NCBI RefSeq assembly: GCF_000003605.2
Contig: NW_003148240.1
Coordinates: forward strand, 1-34,401
Direction of reading: 5' to 3'
Origin: Saccoglossus kowalevskii
Taxonomy: Eukaryota > Hemichordata > Enteropneusta > Harrimaniidae
Length of the DNA: 34,401 nt
Shown: piece by piece, positions 13,020 through 25,334 of the stretch
Position numbering within the stretch: position 1 is the first letter of the stretch
Layout: every line of letters begins with the position of its first letter
Notes under the pieces: model-generated
What the model saw: only the letters and a program-made list of their open reading frames with translations
The model's database searches: none
What the model was told of the DNA's origin: nothing
Position numbers and translations under genes: made by a program

Positions 13020-13310
13020 CCTTGCCCACCTATAAATATAGACGTGCTGTATTTGTTGACACTCCCGCCTTACCTACAAATATGGACGTACTGTATTTGT
13101 TGACACTCCTTGCCCACCTATAAATATAGACGTACTGTATCTGTTGACACTCCTTGCCTACCTATAAATGTAGACGTACTGTATTTGTTGACACTCCTTC
13201 CCTACCTATAAATATAGACGTACTGTATTTGTTGACACTCCTTGCCCACCTATAAATATAGACGTACTGTATTTGTTGACACTCCCTCCCTACCTATAAA
13301 TATAGATGTA
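13020..13310 (+). repeat. Segment duplicated at +15897 bp
   Basis: This pairs with 28917-29207. Anchors are the GTGCTGTAT monomer, CCCGCCTTACC followed by TACAAATATGG at 13075 matching 28972, and TATAAATGTAG at 13163 matching 29060. Both pairs give 15897 bp. Confidence 0.83.
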
Positions 13311-15259
13311 CGGTATTTGTTGACACTCCTTGTCCACCTATAAATATAGACGTACTGTATCTGTTGACACTCCCTCCCTACTTATAAATATGGACGTACT
13401 GTATTTGTTGACACTCCCTCCCTACCTATAAATATGGACGTACTGTATCTGTTGACACTCCTTGCCTACCTATAAATATGGACGTACTGTATTTGTTGAC
13501 ACTTCCTCCCTACCTATAAATATAGACGTACTGTATTTGTTTACACTCCCTCCCTACCTATACATATAGACGTAAAGTATTTGTTGACACTCCCTCCCTA
13601 CCTATAAATATAGACGTACTGTATCTGTTGACACTCCCTCCCTACCTATAAATATAGACGTACTGTATCTGTTGACACTCCCTCCCTACCTATAAATATA
13701 GACGTACTGTATCTGTTGACACTCCCTCCCTACCTATAAATTTGGACGTACTGTATCTGTTGACATTATCTCCCTACCTATAAATATGGACGTACTGTAT
13801 CTGTTGACACTCCCTGCCTACCTATAAATATGGACGTACTGTATCTGTTTATACTCCCTCCCTACCTATGAATATGGACGTACTGTATCTGTTGACACTC
13901 GCTCCCTACCTACAAATATAGACCTACTCTATCTGTTGACACTCTCCCCTACCTATAAATATGGACTTACTGTATCTGTTGACACTCCCTGCCTACCTAT
14001 AAATATAGACGTACTGTATCTGTTGACACTCCCTCCCTACCTATAAATATAGACGTACTGTATCTGTTGACACTCCCCCTACCTATAAATATAGACGTAC
14101 TGTATCTGTTGACACTCCCTACCTACCTATAAATATAGACGTACTGTATCTGTTGACACTCCCTCCCTACCTATAAATATGGACGTACTGTATTTGTTTA
14201 CACTCCCTCCCTACCTATAAATATAGACCTACTGTATCTGTTGACACTCCCTCCCTACCTATAAATATAGACGTACTGTACTTCTTGACACTCCCTCCCT
14301 ACCTATAAATATAGACGTACTGTATCTGTTGACACTCCATCCCTACCTATAAATATAGACGTACTGTATTTGTTGACACTCCCTCCCTACCTATAAATAT
14401 GGAAGTACTGTATTTGTTGACACCCTTGCCTACCTATAAATATAGACGTACTGTATCTGTTGACACTCCTTGCCTACCTATAAATATGAACGTACTGTAT
14501 CTGTTGACACTCCCTCCCTACATATAAATATGAACGTACTGTATCTGTTGACACTCCCTCCCCACCTATAAATATGAATGTACTGTATCTGTTGACATTC
14601 CTTCCCTACCTATAAATATAGACGTACTGTATCTGTTGACACTCCTTGCCTACCTATAAATATGGACGTATTGTATCTGTTGACACTCCCTCCCTATCTA
14701 TAAATATGGACGTACTGTATTTGTTGACACTACCTCCCTACTAATAAATATAGACGTACTGTATTTGTTGACACTCCTTGCCCACCTATAAATATAGACG
14801 TACTGTATCTGTTGACACTCTCTCCCTACCTACCTATAAATATAGACGTACTGTATTTGTTTACACTCCCTCCCTACCTATAAATATAGACGTACTGTAT
14901 TTGTTGACACTCCCTCCCTACCTATAAATATAGACGTACTGTATCTGTTGACACTCCCTCCCTACCTATAAATATAGACGTACTGTATCTGTTGACACTC
15001 CCTCCCTAAATATAAATATGGACGTACTGTATCTGTTGACACTCCCCTCCATACCTATAAATATAGACGAACTGTATCTGTTGACACTCCCTCCCTACCT
15101 ATAAATATAGACGTACTGTATCTGTTTAAACTCCCTCCCTACCTATAAATATGGACGTACTGTATCTGTTGACACTCCCTCCCTACGTACAAATATAGAC
15201 CTACTGTATCTGTTGACACTCTCCCCCTACCTATAAATATGGACTTACTGTATCTGTTG

Positions 15260-15995
15260 ACACTCCCTCCCTACCTATAAATATAGACGTACTGTATCTG
15301 TTGACACTCACTCCCTACCTATAAATATAGACGTACTGTATCTGTTGACACTTCCTCCCTACCTATAAATATAGACGTACTGTATCTGTTGACACTCCCT
15401 CCCTACCTATAAATATGGACGTACTGTATCTGTTGACACTCCCTGCCTACCTATAAATATAGACGTACTGTATCTGTTCATACTCCCTCCCTACCTATGA
15501 ATATGGACGTACTGTATCTGTTGACAATCGCTCCCTACCTACAAATATAGACCTACTCTATCTGTTGACACTCTCCCCCTACCTATAAATATGGACTTAC
15601 TGTATCTGTTGACACTCCCTGCCTACCTATAAATATAGACGTACTGTATCTGTTGACACTCCCTCCCTCCCTACCTATAAATATAGACGTACTGTATCTG
15701 TTGACACTCCCTCCCTACCTATAAATATAGACGTACTGTATCTGTTGACACTCCCTCCCTACCTATAAATATAGACGTACTGTATTTGTTGACACTCCCT
15801 CCCTACCTATAAATATAGACCTACTGTATCTGTTGACACTCCCTCCCTACCTATAAATATAGACGTACTGTATTTCTTGACACTCCCTCCGTACCTATAA
15901 ATATAGACGTACTGTATCTGTAGACACTCCTTGCCTACCTATAAATATGAACGTACTGTATCTGTTGACACTCCCTCCCTACATATAAATATAGA
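15260..15995 (+). repeat. Segment duplicated at +6037 bp
   Basis: This pairs with 21297-22032. TTGACAATCG at 15521 matches 21558, and the GTACC of the rare CTCCGTACC tail at 15891 matches 21928, both at 6037 bp. The GTTCATACTCC, TATGAATATGG, GACCTACTC, CCCTCCCTCCCTACC and GTAGACACTCC monomers are shared in order. A third, closely related copy ends near 19553. Confidence 0.84.
15659..15675 (-). other. Expanded pyrimidine tract, possible G-quadruplex on the minus strand
   Basis: Same extra CCCT as at 10068. Copies at 18477, 19272 and 21696 lie in equivalent B-block contexts, so these four descend from one expansion event. Confidence 0.5.
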
Positions 15996-16514
15996 CGTAC
16001 TGTATCTCTTGACACTCAATCCCTACCTATAAATATAGACGTACTGTATCTGTTTACACTCCCTCCCTACCTATAAATATGGACGTACTGTATCTGTTGA
16101 CACTCCCTCCCTACCTACAAATATAGACCTACTGTATCTGTTGACACTCTCCCCCTACCTATAAATATGGACTTACTGTATCTGTTGACACTCCCTGCCT
16201 ACCTATAAAAATAGACGTACTGTATCTGTTGACACTCCCTCCCTACCTATAAATATAGACGTACTGTATCTGTTGACACTCCCTCCCTACCTATAAATAT
16301 AGACGTACTGTATCTGTTGACACTCCCTCCCTACCTATAAATATAGACGTACTGTATCTGTTGACACTCCCTCCCTACCTATAAATATGGACATACTGTA
16401 TCTGTTGACACTCCCTCCCTACCTATAAATATGGACGTACTGTATCTGTTGACACTCCCTGCCTACCTATAAATATAGACGTACTGTATCTGTTGACACT
16501 CCCTCCCTACCTAT

Positions 16515-17840
16515 AAATATAGACGTACTGTATTTGTTGACACTCCCACCCTACCTATAAATATGGACGCAGTGTGTTTGTTGACACTACCTCCCTGCCT
16601 ATAAATATGGACGTACTGTATCTGTTGACACCCCTTCCCTACCTATAAATATAGACGTACTGTATCTGTTGACACTCCTTGCCTACCTATAAATATGGAC
16701 GTACTGTATATGTTGACACTCCTTGCCTACCTATAAATATGGACGTACTGTATTTGTTGACACTCCCTCCCTACCTATAAATATGGACGTACTGTATCTG
16801 TTGACACTCCTTGCCTACCTATAAATATGGACGTACTGTATTTGTTGACACTCCCTCCCTACCTATAAATATAGATGAACTGTATTTGTTTACACTCATT
16901 CCCTACCTAAAAATATAGACGTACTGTATCTGTTGACACTCCCTCCCTACCTATAAATATAGACGTACTGTATCTGTTGACACTCCTTCCCTACCTATAA
17001 ATATAGACGTACTGTATTTCTTGACACTCCCTCCCTAACTATAAATATGGAAGTACTGTATTTGTTGATACTCCCTCCCTACCTATAAATATAGACGTAC
17101 GGTATTTTTTGACACTCCTTGTCCACCTATAAATATAGACGTACTGTATTTGTTGACACTCCCTCCCTACCTATAAATATGGACATACTGTATCTGTTGA
17201 CACTCCTACCCTACCTATAAATATAGACGCACTGTATCTGTTGACACTCCCTCCCTACCTATAAATATGGACGTACTGTATCTGTTGACACTCCCTCCCT
17301 ACCTATAAATATAGACATACTGTATCTGTTGACACTCCCTCCCTACTTATAAATATGGACGTACTGTATCTGTTGACACTCCCTCCCTACCTATGAATAT
17401 AGACGTACTGTATTTGTTGACACTCCATGTCCACCTATAAATATAGACGTACTGTATTTGTTGACGCTCCTTGTCCACTTATAAATATAGACGTACTGTA
17501 TTTGTTGACACTCCCTCCCTACCTATAAATATGGACATACAGTATTTGTTGACACTCCTTGCCTACCTATAAATATGGACGTACTGTATCTGTTGACACT
17601 CCTTGCCTACCTATAAATATGGACGTATTGTATCTGTTGACACTCCCTCCCTATCTATAAATATGGACGTACTGTATTTGTTGACACTACCTCCCTACTA
17701 ATAAATATAGACGTACTGTATTTGTTGACACTCCTTGCCCACCTATAAATATAGACGTACTGTATCTGTTGACACTCCCTCCCTACCTATAAATATAGAC
17801 CTACTGTATCTGTTGACACTCCTCCCTACCTATAAATATG
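16515..17840 (+). repeat. Family A satellite block 4
   Basis: A-type monomers return, including TAGATGAACTG with CATTCCC and CTAAAAATA at 16908, TTCTTGAC, GGAAGTAC and GTTGATACTCC at 17064. Segment 16690-17180 recurs at 19687-20177, offset 2997 bp. The right end (17600-17840) is made of GTATTG, CCCTATC and CTACTAATAAATA monomers that usually accompany the TATGAACG module of family B, so the border is gradual. Confidence 0.75.
16690..17180 (+). repeat. Segment duplicated at +2997 bp
   Basis: This pairs with 19687-20177. TAAAAATA at 16908 matches TAATAATA at 19905, and GTTGATACTCC at 17064 matches 20061; both give 2997 bp. Both then carry the rare GACGTACGGTATTTTTTG monomer. Confidence 0.82.
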
Positions 17841-17870
17841 GACGTACTGTATCTGTTGACACTCCCTCCC
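17600..17870 (+). repeat. Segment duplicated at +4541 bp, with a shared one-base deletion
   Basis: This pairs with 22141-22411. CTACTAATAAATA near 17697 matches 22238, and a tail shortened by one base (ACTCCTCCCTACC) at 17820 matches 22361; both are at 4541 bp. Because the deletion is in both copies, it predates the duplication and is unlikely to be a read error. Confidence 0.82.
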
Positions 17871-18635
17871 TACCTATAAATATAGACGTACTGTATCTGT
17901 TTACACTCCCTCCCTACCTATAAATATGGACGTACTGTATCTGTTGACACTCCCTCCCTACCTACAAATATAGACCTACTGTATCTGTTTCCACTCTCCC
18001 CCTACCTATAAATATGGACTTACTGTATCTGTTGACACTCCCTGCCTACCTATAAAAATAGACGTACTGTATCTGTTGACACTCCCTCCCTACCTATAAA
18101 TATAGACGTACTGTATCTGTTGACACTCACTCCCTACCTATAAATATAGACGTACTGTATCTGTTGACACTCCCTCCCTACCTATAAATATAGACGTACT
18201 GTATCTGTTGACACTCCCTCCCTACCTATAAATATGGACGTACTGTATCTGTTGACACTCCCTGCCTACCTATAAATATAGACGTACTGTATCTGTTCAT
18301 ACTCCCTCCCTACCTATGAATATGGACGTACTGTATCTGTTGACAATCGCTCCCTACCTACAAATATAGACCTACTCTATCTGTTGACACTCTCCCCTAC
18401 CTATAAATATGGACTTACTGTATCTGTTGACACTCCCTGCCTACCTATAAATATAGACGTACTGTATCTGTTGACACTCCCTCCCTCCCTACCTATAAAT
18501 ATAGAAGTACTGTATCTGTTGACACTCCCTCCCTACCTATAAACATAGACGTACTGTATCTGTTGACACTCCCTCCCTACCTATAAATATGGACGTACTG
18601 TATCTGTTGACACTCCCTCCCTACCTATAAATATG
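17840..18635 (+). repeat. First copy of the 795-bp tandem duplication
   Basis: Shared order: GTTTACAC, TATGG, TACAAATATAGACCTAC, CTGTTTCCAC, GGACTTAC, CCCTGCC, TATAAAAATAG, ACTCACTCC, GTTCATACTCC, TATGAATATGG, TTGACAATCG, GACCTACTC, CTCTCCCCTACC, CCCTCCCTCCCTACC. Private to this copy are an AGAAGTAC change near 18505 and TATAAACATAG near 18538. Confidence 0.82.
18477..18493 (-). other. Expanded pyrimidine tract, possible G-quadruplex on the minus strand
   Basis: Four G runs on the minus strand. It lies in the first copy of the 795-bp tandem duplication and accounts for the four extra bases in that unit's length. Confidence 0.5.
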
Positions 18636-19300
18636 GACGTACTGTATCTGTTGACACTCCCTCCCTACCTATAAATATAGACGTACTGTATCTGTTTACA
18701 CTCCCTCCCTACCTATAAATATGGACGTACTGTATCTGTTGACACTCCCTCCCTACCTACAAATATAGACCTACTGTATCTGTTTCCACTCTCCCCCTAC
18801 CTATAAATATGGACTTACTGTATCTGTTGACACTCCCTGCCTACCTATAAAAATAGACGTACTGTATCTGTTGACACTCCCTCCCTACCTATAAATATAG
18901 ACGTACTGTATCTGTTGACACTCACTCCCTACCTATAAATATAGACGTACTGTATCTGTTGACACTCCCTCCCTACCTATAAATATAGACGTACTGTATC
19001 TGTTGACACTCCCTCCCTACCTATAAATATGGACGTACTGTATCTGTTGACACTCCCTGCCTACCTATAAATATAGACGTACTGTATCTGTTCATACTCC
19101 CTCCCTACCTATGAATATGGACGTACTGTATCTGTTGACAATCGCTCCCTACCTACAAATATAGACCTACTCTATCTGTTGACACTCTCCCCTACCTATA
19201 AATATGGACTTACTGTATCTGTTGACACTCCCTGCCTACCTATAAATATAGACGTACTGTATCTGTTGACACTCCCTCCCTCCCTACCTATAAATATAGA
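18635..19300 (+). repeat. Second copy of the 795-bp tandem duplication
   Basis: This matches the first copy through the expanded pyrimidine tract at 19272-19288, then switches to the monomer order seen near 15700 and 21740. The AGAAGTAC and TATAAACATAG changes of the first copy are absent. Confidence 0.82.
19272..19288 (-). other. Expanded pyrimidine tract, possible G-quadruplex on the minus strand
   Basis: Four G runs on the minus strand, 795 bp from its twin at 18477, in the second copy of the tandem duplication. Confidence 0.5.
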
Positions 19301-19659
19301 CGTACTGTATCTGTTGACACTCCCTCCCTACCTATAAATATAGACGTACTGTATCTGTTGACACTCCCTCCCTACCTATAAATATAGACGTACTGTATTT
19401 GTTGACACTCCCTCCCTACCTATAAATATAGACCTACTGTATCTGTTGACACTCCCTCCCTACCTATAAATATAGACGTACTGTATTTCTTGACACTCCC
19501 TCCGTACCTATAAATATAGACGTACTGTATCTGTAGACACTCCTTGCCTACCTATAAATATGAACGTACTGTATCTGTTGACACTCCCTCCCTACATATA
19601 AATATGAACGTACTGTATCTGTTGACACTCTCTCCCCACCTATAAATATGAATGTACTG

Positions 19660-20510
19660 TATTTGTTGACACTCCTTGCCCACCTATAAATATAGACGTA
19701 CTGTATCTGTTGACACTCCTTGTCCACCTATAAATATAGACGTACTGTATTTGTTGACACTCCCTCCCTACCTATAAATATGGACGTACTGTATCTGTTG
19801 ACACTCCTTGCCTACCTATAAATATGGACGTACTGTATTTGTTGACACTCCCTCCCTACCTATAAATATAGATGAACTGTATTTGTTTACACTCATTCCC
19901 TACCTAATAATATAGACGTACTGTATCTGTTGACACTCCCTCCCTACCTATAAATATAGACGTACTGTATCTGTTGACACTCCTTCCCTACCTATAAATA
20001 TAGACGTACTGTATTTCTTGACACTCCCTCCCTAACTATAAATATGGAAGTACTGTATTTGTTGATACTCCCTCCCTACCTATAAATATAGACGTACGGT
20101 ATTTTTTGACACTCCTTGTCCACCTATAAATATAGACGTACTGTATTTGTTGACACTCCCTCCCTACCTATAAATATGGACGTACTGTATCTGTTGACAC
20201 TCCTTGTCTACCTATAAATATGGACGTACTGTATTTGTTGACACTTCCTCCCTACCTATAAATATAGACGTACTGTATTTGTTTACACTCCCTCCCTACC
20301 TATACATATAGACGTAATGTATTTGTTGACACTCCCTCCCTACCTATAAATATAGACGTACTGTATCTGTTGACACTCCCTCCCTACCTATAAATATAGA
20401 CGTACTGCATTTGTTGACACTCCCTCCCTACCTATAAATATAGACGTACTGTATCTGTTGACACTCCCTCCCTACCTATAAATATAGACGTACTCTATCT
20501 GTTGACACTC
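19660..20510 (+). repeat. Family A satellite block 5
   Basis: A short A block with CTTGCCC and CTTGTCC tails, TAGATGAACTG, TAATAATA at 19905, TTCTTGAC, GGAAGTAC, GTTGATACTCC, GACGTACGGTATTTTTTG, CTTGTCTACC and TATACATATAG at 20301. Its left part copies 16690-17180. Its right part, from CTTGTCTACC through a GTACTGCATTTG monomer near 20402, follows the order seen at 12400-12620. It therefore looks chimeric between two A segments. Confidence 0.78.
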
Positions 20511-22440
20511 CCTCCCTACCTATAAATATAGACGTACTGTATCTGTTTACACTCCCTCCCTACCTATAAATATAGACGTACTGTATCTGTTGACACTCCC
20601 TCCCTACCTACAAATATAGACCTACTGTATCTGTTGACACTCTCCCCCTACCTATAAATATGGACTTACTGTATCTGTTGACACTCCCTGCCTACCTATA
20701 AAAATAGACGTACTGTATCTGTTGACACTCCCTCCCTACCTATAAATATAGACGTACTGTATCTGTTGATACTCCCTCCCTACCTATAAATATAGACGTA
20801 CTGTATCTGTTGACACTCCCTCCCTACCTATAAATATGGACGTACTGTATCTGTTGACACTCCCTGCCTACCTATAAATATAGACGTACTGTATCTGTTT
20901 ACACTCCCTCCCTACCTATGAATATGGACGTACTGTATCTGTTGACACTCGCTCCCTACCTATAAATATAGACCTACTCTATCTGTTGACACTCTCCCCC
21001 TACCTATAAATATGGACTTACTGTATCTGTTGACACTCCCTCCCTACCTATAAATATAGACGTACTGTATCTGTTGACACTCCCTCCCTACCTATAAATA
21101 TAGACGTACTGTATCTGTTTACACTCCCTCCCTACCTATAAATATGGACGTACTGTATCTGTTGACACTCCCTCCCTACCTACAAATATAGACCTACTGT
21201 ATCTGTTGACACTCTCCCCCTACCTATAAATATGGACTTACTGTATCTGTTGACACTCCCTGCCTACCTATAAAAATAGACGTACTGTATCTGTTGACAC
21301 TCCCTCCCTACCTATAAATATAGACGTACTGTATCTGTTGACACTCACTCCCTACCTATAAATATAGACGTACTGTATCTGTTGACACTTCCTCCCTACC
21401 TATAAATATAGACGTACTGTATCTGTTGACACTCCCTCCCTACCTATAAATATGGACGTACTGTATCTGTTGACACTCCCTGCCTACCTATAAATATAGA
21501 CGTACTGTATCTGTTCATACTCCCTCCCTACCTATGAATATGGACGTACTGTATCTGTTGACAATCGCTCCCTACCTACAAATATAGACCTACTCTATCT
21601 GTTGACACTCTCCCCCTACCTATAAATATGGACTTACTGTATCTGTTGACACTCCCTGCCTACCTATAAATATAGACGTACTGTATCTGTTGACACTCCC
21701 TCCCTCCCTACCTATAAATATAGACGTACTGTATCTGTTGACACTCCCTCCCTACCTATAAATATAGACGTACTGTATCTGTTGCCACTCCCTCCCTACC
21801 TATAAATATAGACGTACTGTATTTGTTGACACTCCCTCCCTACCTATAAATATAGACCTACTGTATCTGTTGACACTCCCTCCCTACCTATAAATATAGA
21901 CGTACTGTATTTCTTGACACTCCCTCCGTACCTATAAATATAGACGTATTGTATCTGTAGACACTCCTTGCCTACCTATAAATATGAACGTACTGTATCT
22001 GTTGACACTCCCTCCCTACATATAAATATGAACGTACTGTATCTGTTGACACTCTCTCCCCACCTATAAATATGAATGTACTGTATCTGTTGACATTCCT
22101 TCCCTACCTATAAATATAGACGTACTGTATCTGTTGACACTCCTTGCCTACCTATAAATATGGACGTATTGTATCTGTTGACACTCCCTCCCTATCTATA
22201 AATATGGACGTACGGTATTTGTTGACACTACCTCCCTACTAATAAATATAGACGTACTGTATTTGTTGACACTCCTTGCCCACCTATAAATATAGACGTA
22301 CTGTATCTGTTGACACTCCCTCCCTACCTATAAATATAGACCTACTGTATCTGTTGACACTCCTCCCTACCTATAAATATGGACGTACTGTATCTGTTGA
22401 CACTCCCTCCCTACCTATCATATGAATGTACTGTATCTGT
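20510..22440 (+). repeat. Family B satellite block 5
   Basis: Two successive B runs begin with GTTTACAC near 20546 and 21117. Each has TACAAATATAGACCTAC, CTCTCCCCC, GGACTTAC, CCCTGCC and TATAAAAATAG. The second continues through GTTCATACTCC, TTGACAATCG at 21558, the expanded tract at 21696-21712 and the TATGAACG module at 21977. Segment 21297-22032 pairs with 15260-15995, and 22141-22411 pairs with 17600-17870. Confidence 0.82.
21696..21712 (-). other. Expanded pyrimidine tract, possible G-quadruplex on the minus strand
   Basis: Four G runs on the minus strand, 6037 bp from the equivalent tract at 15659. Confidence 0.5.
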
Positions 22441-23149
22441 TGACACTCCCTCCCTACCTATAAATATAGACGTACTGTATTTGTTGACACTCTTCCGTAC
22501 CTATAAATATAGACGTACTGTATTTGTTGACACTCCCTCCCTAACTATAAATATGGAAGTACTGTATTTGTTGACACCCCTACCCTACCTATAAATATAG
22601 ACGTACTGTATCTGTTGACACTCCTTCCCTACCTATAAATATAGACGTATTGTATTTGTTGACACTCATTGCCCACCTATAAATATAGACGTACTGTATT
22701 TGTTGACACTCCCTCCCTACCTATAAATATAGACGTATTGTATTTGTTGACACTCCTTGCCCACCTATAAATATAGACGTACTGTATTTGTTGAAACTCC
22801 TTGCCCACCTATAAATATAGACGTGCTGTATTTGTTGACACTCCCGCCTTACCTACAAATATGGACGTACTGTATTTGTTGACACTCCTTGGCCACCTAT
22901 AAATATGGACGTACTGTATCTGTTGACACTCCTTGCCTACCTATAAATATAGACGTACTGTATTTGTTGACACTCCTTGTCCACCTATAAATATAGACGT
23001 ACTGTATTTGTTGACACTCCTTGTCCACCTATAAATATAGACGTACTGTATTTTGTTGACACTCCCTCCCTACCTATAAAATATGGACGTACTGTATCTG
23101 TTGACACTCCTTGCCTACCTATAAATATGGACGTACTGTATTTGTTGAC

Positions 23150-23750
23150 ACTCCCTCCCTACCTATAAATATAGACGAACTGTATTTGTTTACACTCATT
23201 CCCTACCTAAAAATATAGACGTACTGTATCTGTTGACACTCCCTCCCTACCTATAAATATAGACGTACTGTATCTGTTTACACTCCTTCCCTACCTATAA
23301 ATATAGACGTACTGTATTTCTTGACACTCCCTCCCTAACTATAAATATGGAAGTACTGTATCTGTTGACACTCCCTCCCTACCTATAAATATAGACGTAC
23401 TGTATTTGTTGACACTCCTTGTCCTCCTATAAATATAGACGTACTGTATTTGTTGACACTCCTTGTCCACCTATAAATATAGACGTACTGTATTTGTTGA
23501 CACTCCCTCCCTACCTATAAATATGGACGTACTGTATCTGTTGACACTCCTTGCCTACCTATAAATATGGACGTACTGTATTTGTTGACACTTCCTCCCT
23601 ACCTATAAATATAGTCGTACTGTATTTGTTTACACTCCCTCCCTACCTATACATATAGACGTAATGTATTTGTTGACACTCCCTCCCTACCTATAAATAT
23701 AGACGTACTGTATCTGTTGACACTCCCTCCCTACCTATAAATATAGACGT
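23150..23750 (+). repeat. Left copy of a 36-monomer (1584-bp) offset repeat
   Basis: This pairs with 24734-25334. CTAAAAATA at 23208 matches 24792, and TATACATATAG at 23648 matches 25232, both exactly 1584 bp apart. Both copies have the uncommon CTGTTTACACTCCTTCCC combination. Differences include CTTGTCCTCC near 23420 and TAGTCGTAC near 23613 in this copy only. Confidence 0.83.
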
Positions 23751-24733
23751 ACTGTATCTGTTGACACTCCCTCCCTACCTATAAATATAGACGTACTGTA
23801 TCTGTTGACACTCCTTCCCTACCTATAAATATAGACGTACTGTATTTGTTGACACTCCCTCCCTACCTATAAATATAGACGTACTGTATCTGTTGACACT
23901 CCCTCCCTACCTATAAATATAGACGTACTGTATCTGTTGACACTCCTTGCCCACCTATAAATATAGACGTACTGTATTTGTTGACACTCCCTCCTTACCT
24001 ATAAATATAGACGTACTGTATTTGTTGACACCCCTACCCTACCTATAAATATGGACGTACTGTATCTGTTGACACTCCTTGCCTACCTATAAATATGGAC
24101 GTACTGTATTTGTTGACACTCCCTCCCTACCTATAAATATAGACGAACTGTATTTGTTTACACTCATTCCCTACCTAAAAATATAGACGTACTGTATCTG
24201 TTGACACTCCCTCCCTACCTATAAATATAGACGTACTGTATCTGTTGACACTCCTTCCCTACCTATAAATATAGACGTACTGTATTTCTTGACACTCCCT
24301 CCCTAACTATAAATATGGAAGTACTGTATTTGTTGACACTCCCTCCCTACCTATAAATATAGACGTACTGTATTTGTTGACACTCCTTGTCCACCTATAA
24401 ATATAGACGTACTGTATCTGTTGACACTCCTTGCCTACCTATAAAGGTAGACGTACTGTATTTGTTGACACTCCTTCCCTACCTATAAATATAGACGTAC
24501 TGTATTTGTTGACACTCCTTGCCCACCTATAAATATAGACGTACTGTATTTGTTGACACTCCCTCCCTACCTATAAATATAGATGTACGGTATTTGTTGA
24601 CACTCCTTGTCCACCTATAAATATAGACGTACTGTATTTGTTGACACTCCCTCCCTACCTATAAATATGGACGTACTGTATCTGTTGACACTCCTTGCCT
24701 ACCTATAAATATGGACGTACTGTATTTGTTGAC

Positions 24734-25334
24734 ACTCCCTCCCTACCTATAAATATAGACGAACTGTATTTGTTTACACTCATTCCCTACCTAAAAATAT
24801 AGACGTACTGTATCTGTTGACACTCCCTCCCTACCTATAAATATAGACGTACTGTATCTGTTTACACTCCTTCCCTACCTATAAATATAGACGTACTGTA
24901 TTTGTTGACACTCCCTCCCTAACTATAAATATGGAAGTACTGTATTTGTTGACACTCCCTCCCTACCTATAAATATAGACGTACTGTATTTGTTGACACT
25001 CCTTGTCCACCTATAAATATAGACGTACTGTATTTGTTGACACTCCTTGTCCACCTATAAATATAGACGTACTGTATTTGTTGACACTCCCTCCCTACCT
25101 ATAAATATGGACGTACAGTATCTGTTGACACTCCTTGCCTACCTATAAATATGGACGTACTGTATTTGTTGACACTTCCTCCCTACCTATAAATATAGAC
25201 GTACTGTATTTGTTTACACTCCCTCCCTACCTATACATATAGACGTAATGTATTTGTTGACACTCCCTCCCTACCTATAAATATAGACGTACTTTATCTG
25301 TTGACACTCCCTCCCTACCTATAAATATAGACGT
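24734..25334 (+). repeat. Right copy of the 36-monomer (1584-bp) offset repeat
   Basis: This matches 23150-23750 by two landmark pairs at the same offset. It has GTACAGTATC near 25115 and ATTTGTTGAC where the left copy has ATTTCTTGAC. Its right end runs into the first copy of a 1188-bp repeat. Confidence 0.82.

Larger units (their letters stand above)
11480..13690 (+). repeat. Family A satellite block 3
   Basis: This block is rich in ATTTGTTGAC, CTTGTCC and CTTGCCC. Landmarks are CTAAAAATATACACG at 11799, TATACATATAG at 12503 and 13559, ACATATAAATA at 12283, the CCCGCCTTACCTACAAATATG monomer pair at 13075, and TATAAATGTAG at 13163. Three of its segments recur in the 28.9-30.5 kb region at three different offsets. 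Confidence 0.82.
13690..16515 (+). repeat. Family B satellite block 3
   Basis: This block opens near the TATAAATTTGG monomer (about 13735) and closes where GACGCAGTGTGTTTG appears near 16566. It holds TATGAACG starts at 14479 and 15940, TATGAATATGG, GACCTACTCTATC and GGACTTAC landmarks, and several indel monomers. These include a four-base-short CTCCCCCTACC tail near 14069, an ACCTACC expansion near 14828 and a CCCTCCCTCCCTACC expansion at 15659-15675. The distance between the two TATGAACG starts is 1461 bp, but their contexts differ (GACACTCCTTGCC against GTAGACACTCCTTGCC). Confidence 0.8.
17840..19660 (+). repeat. Family B satellite block 4, containing an 18-monomer tandem duplication
   Basis: About 795 bp is repeated in tandem, roughly 17840-18635 followed by 18635-19300. 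The rare CTGTTTCCACTCTCCCC monomer has TGTTTCC at 17986 and 18781, and TTGACAATCG lies at 18340 and 19135; both pairs are 795 bp apart. This equals 18 monomers plus 3 bases, from one 4-base expansion and one 1-base loss. The rest of the block (19300-19660) has ATTTCTTGAC, CTCCGTACC and the TATGAACG module start at 19553. Confidence 0.85.

Noticed and set aside
17735-17923. Open reading frame of 62 codons with a repeated YKYRRTVSVDTPSLP-like pattern
   Set aside because: It is satellite read-through. Three monomers (132 bp) make one 44-residue cycle, and the third phase normally hits a stop at CTA-TAA. A one-base deletion at 17820 skips that phase. There is no start context, codon bias or non-repeat sequence.
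22379-22594. Open reading frame of 71 codons
   Set aside because: Same cause. Single-base losses near 22418 (TATCATATG) and 22491 (CTCTTCCG) shift the phase past the usual stops. The peptide is only translated satellite.
22977-23168. Open reading frame of 63 codons
   Set aside because: It stays open only because of two extra homopolymer bases near 23051 and 23079, which look like consensus errors.
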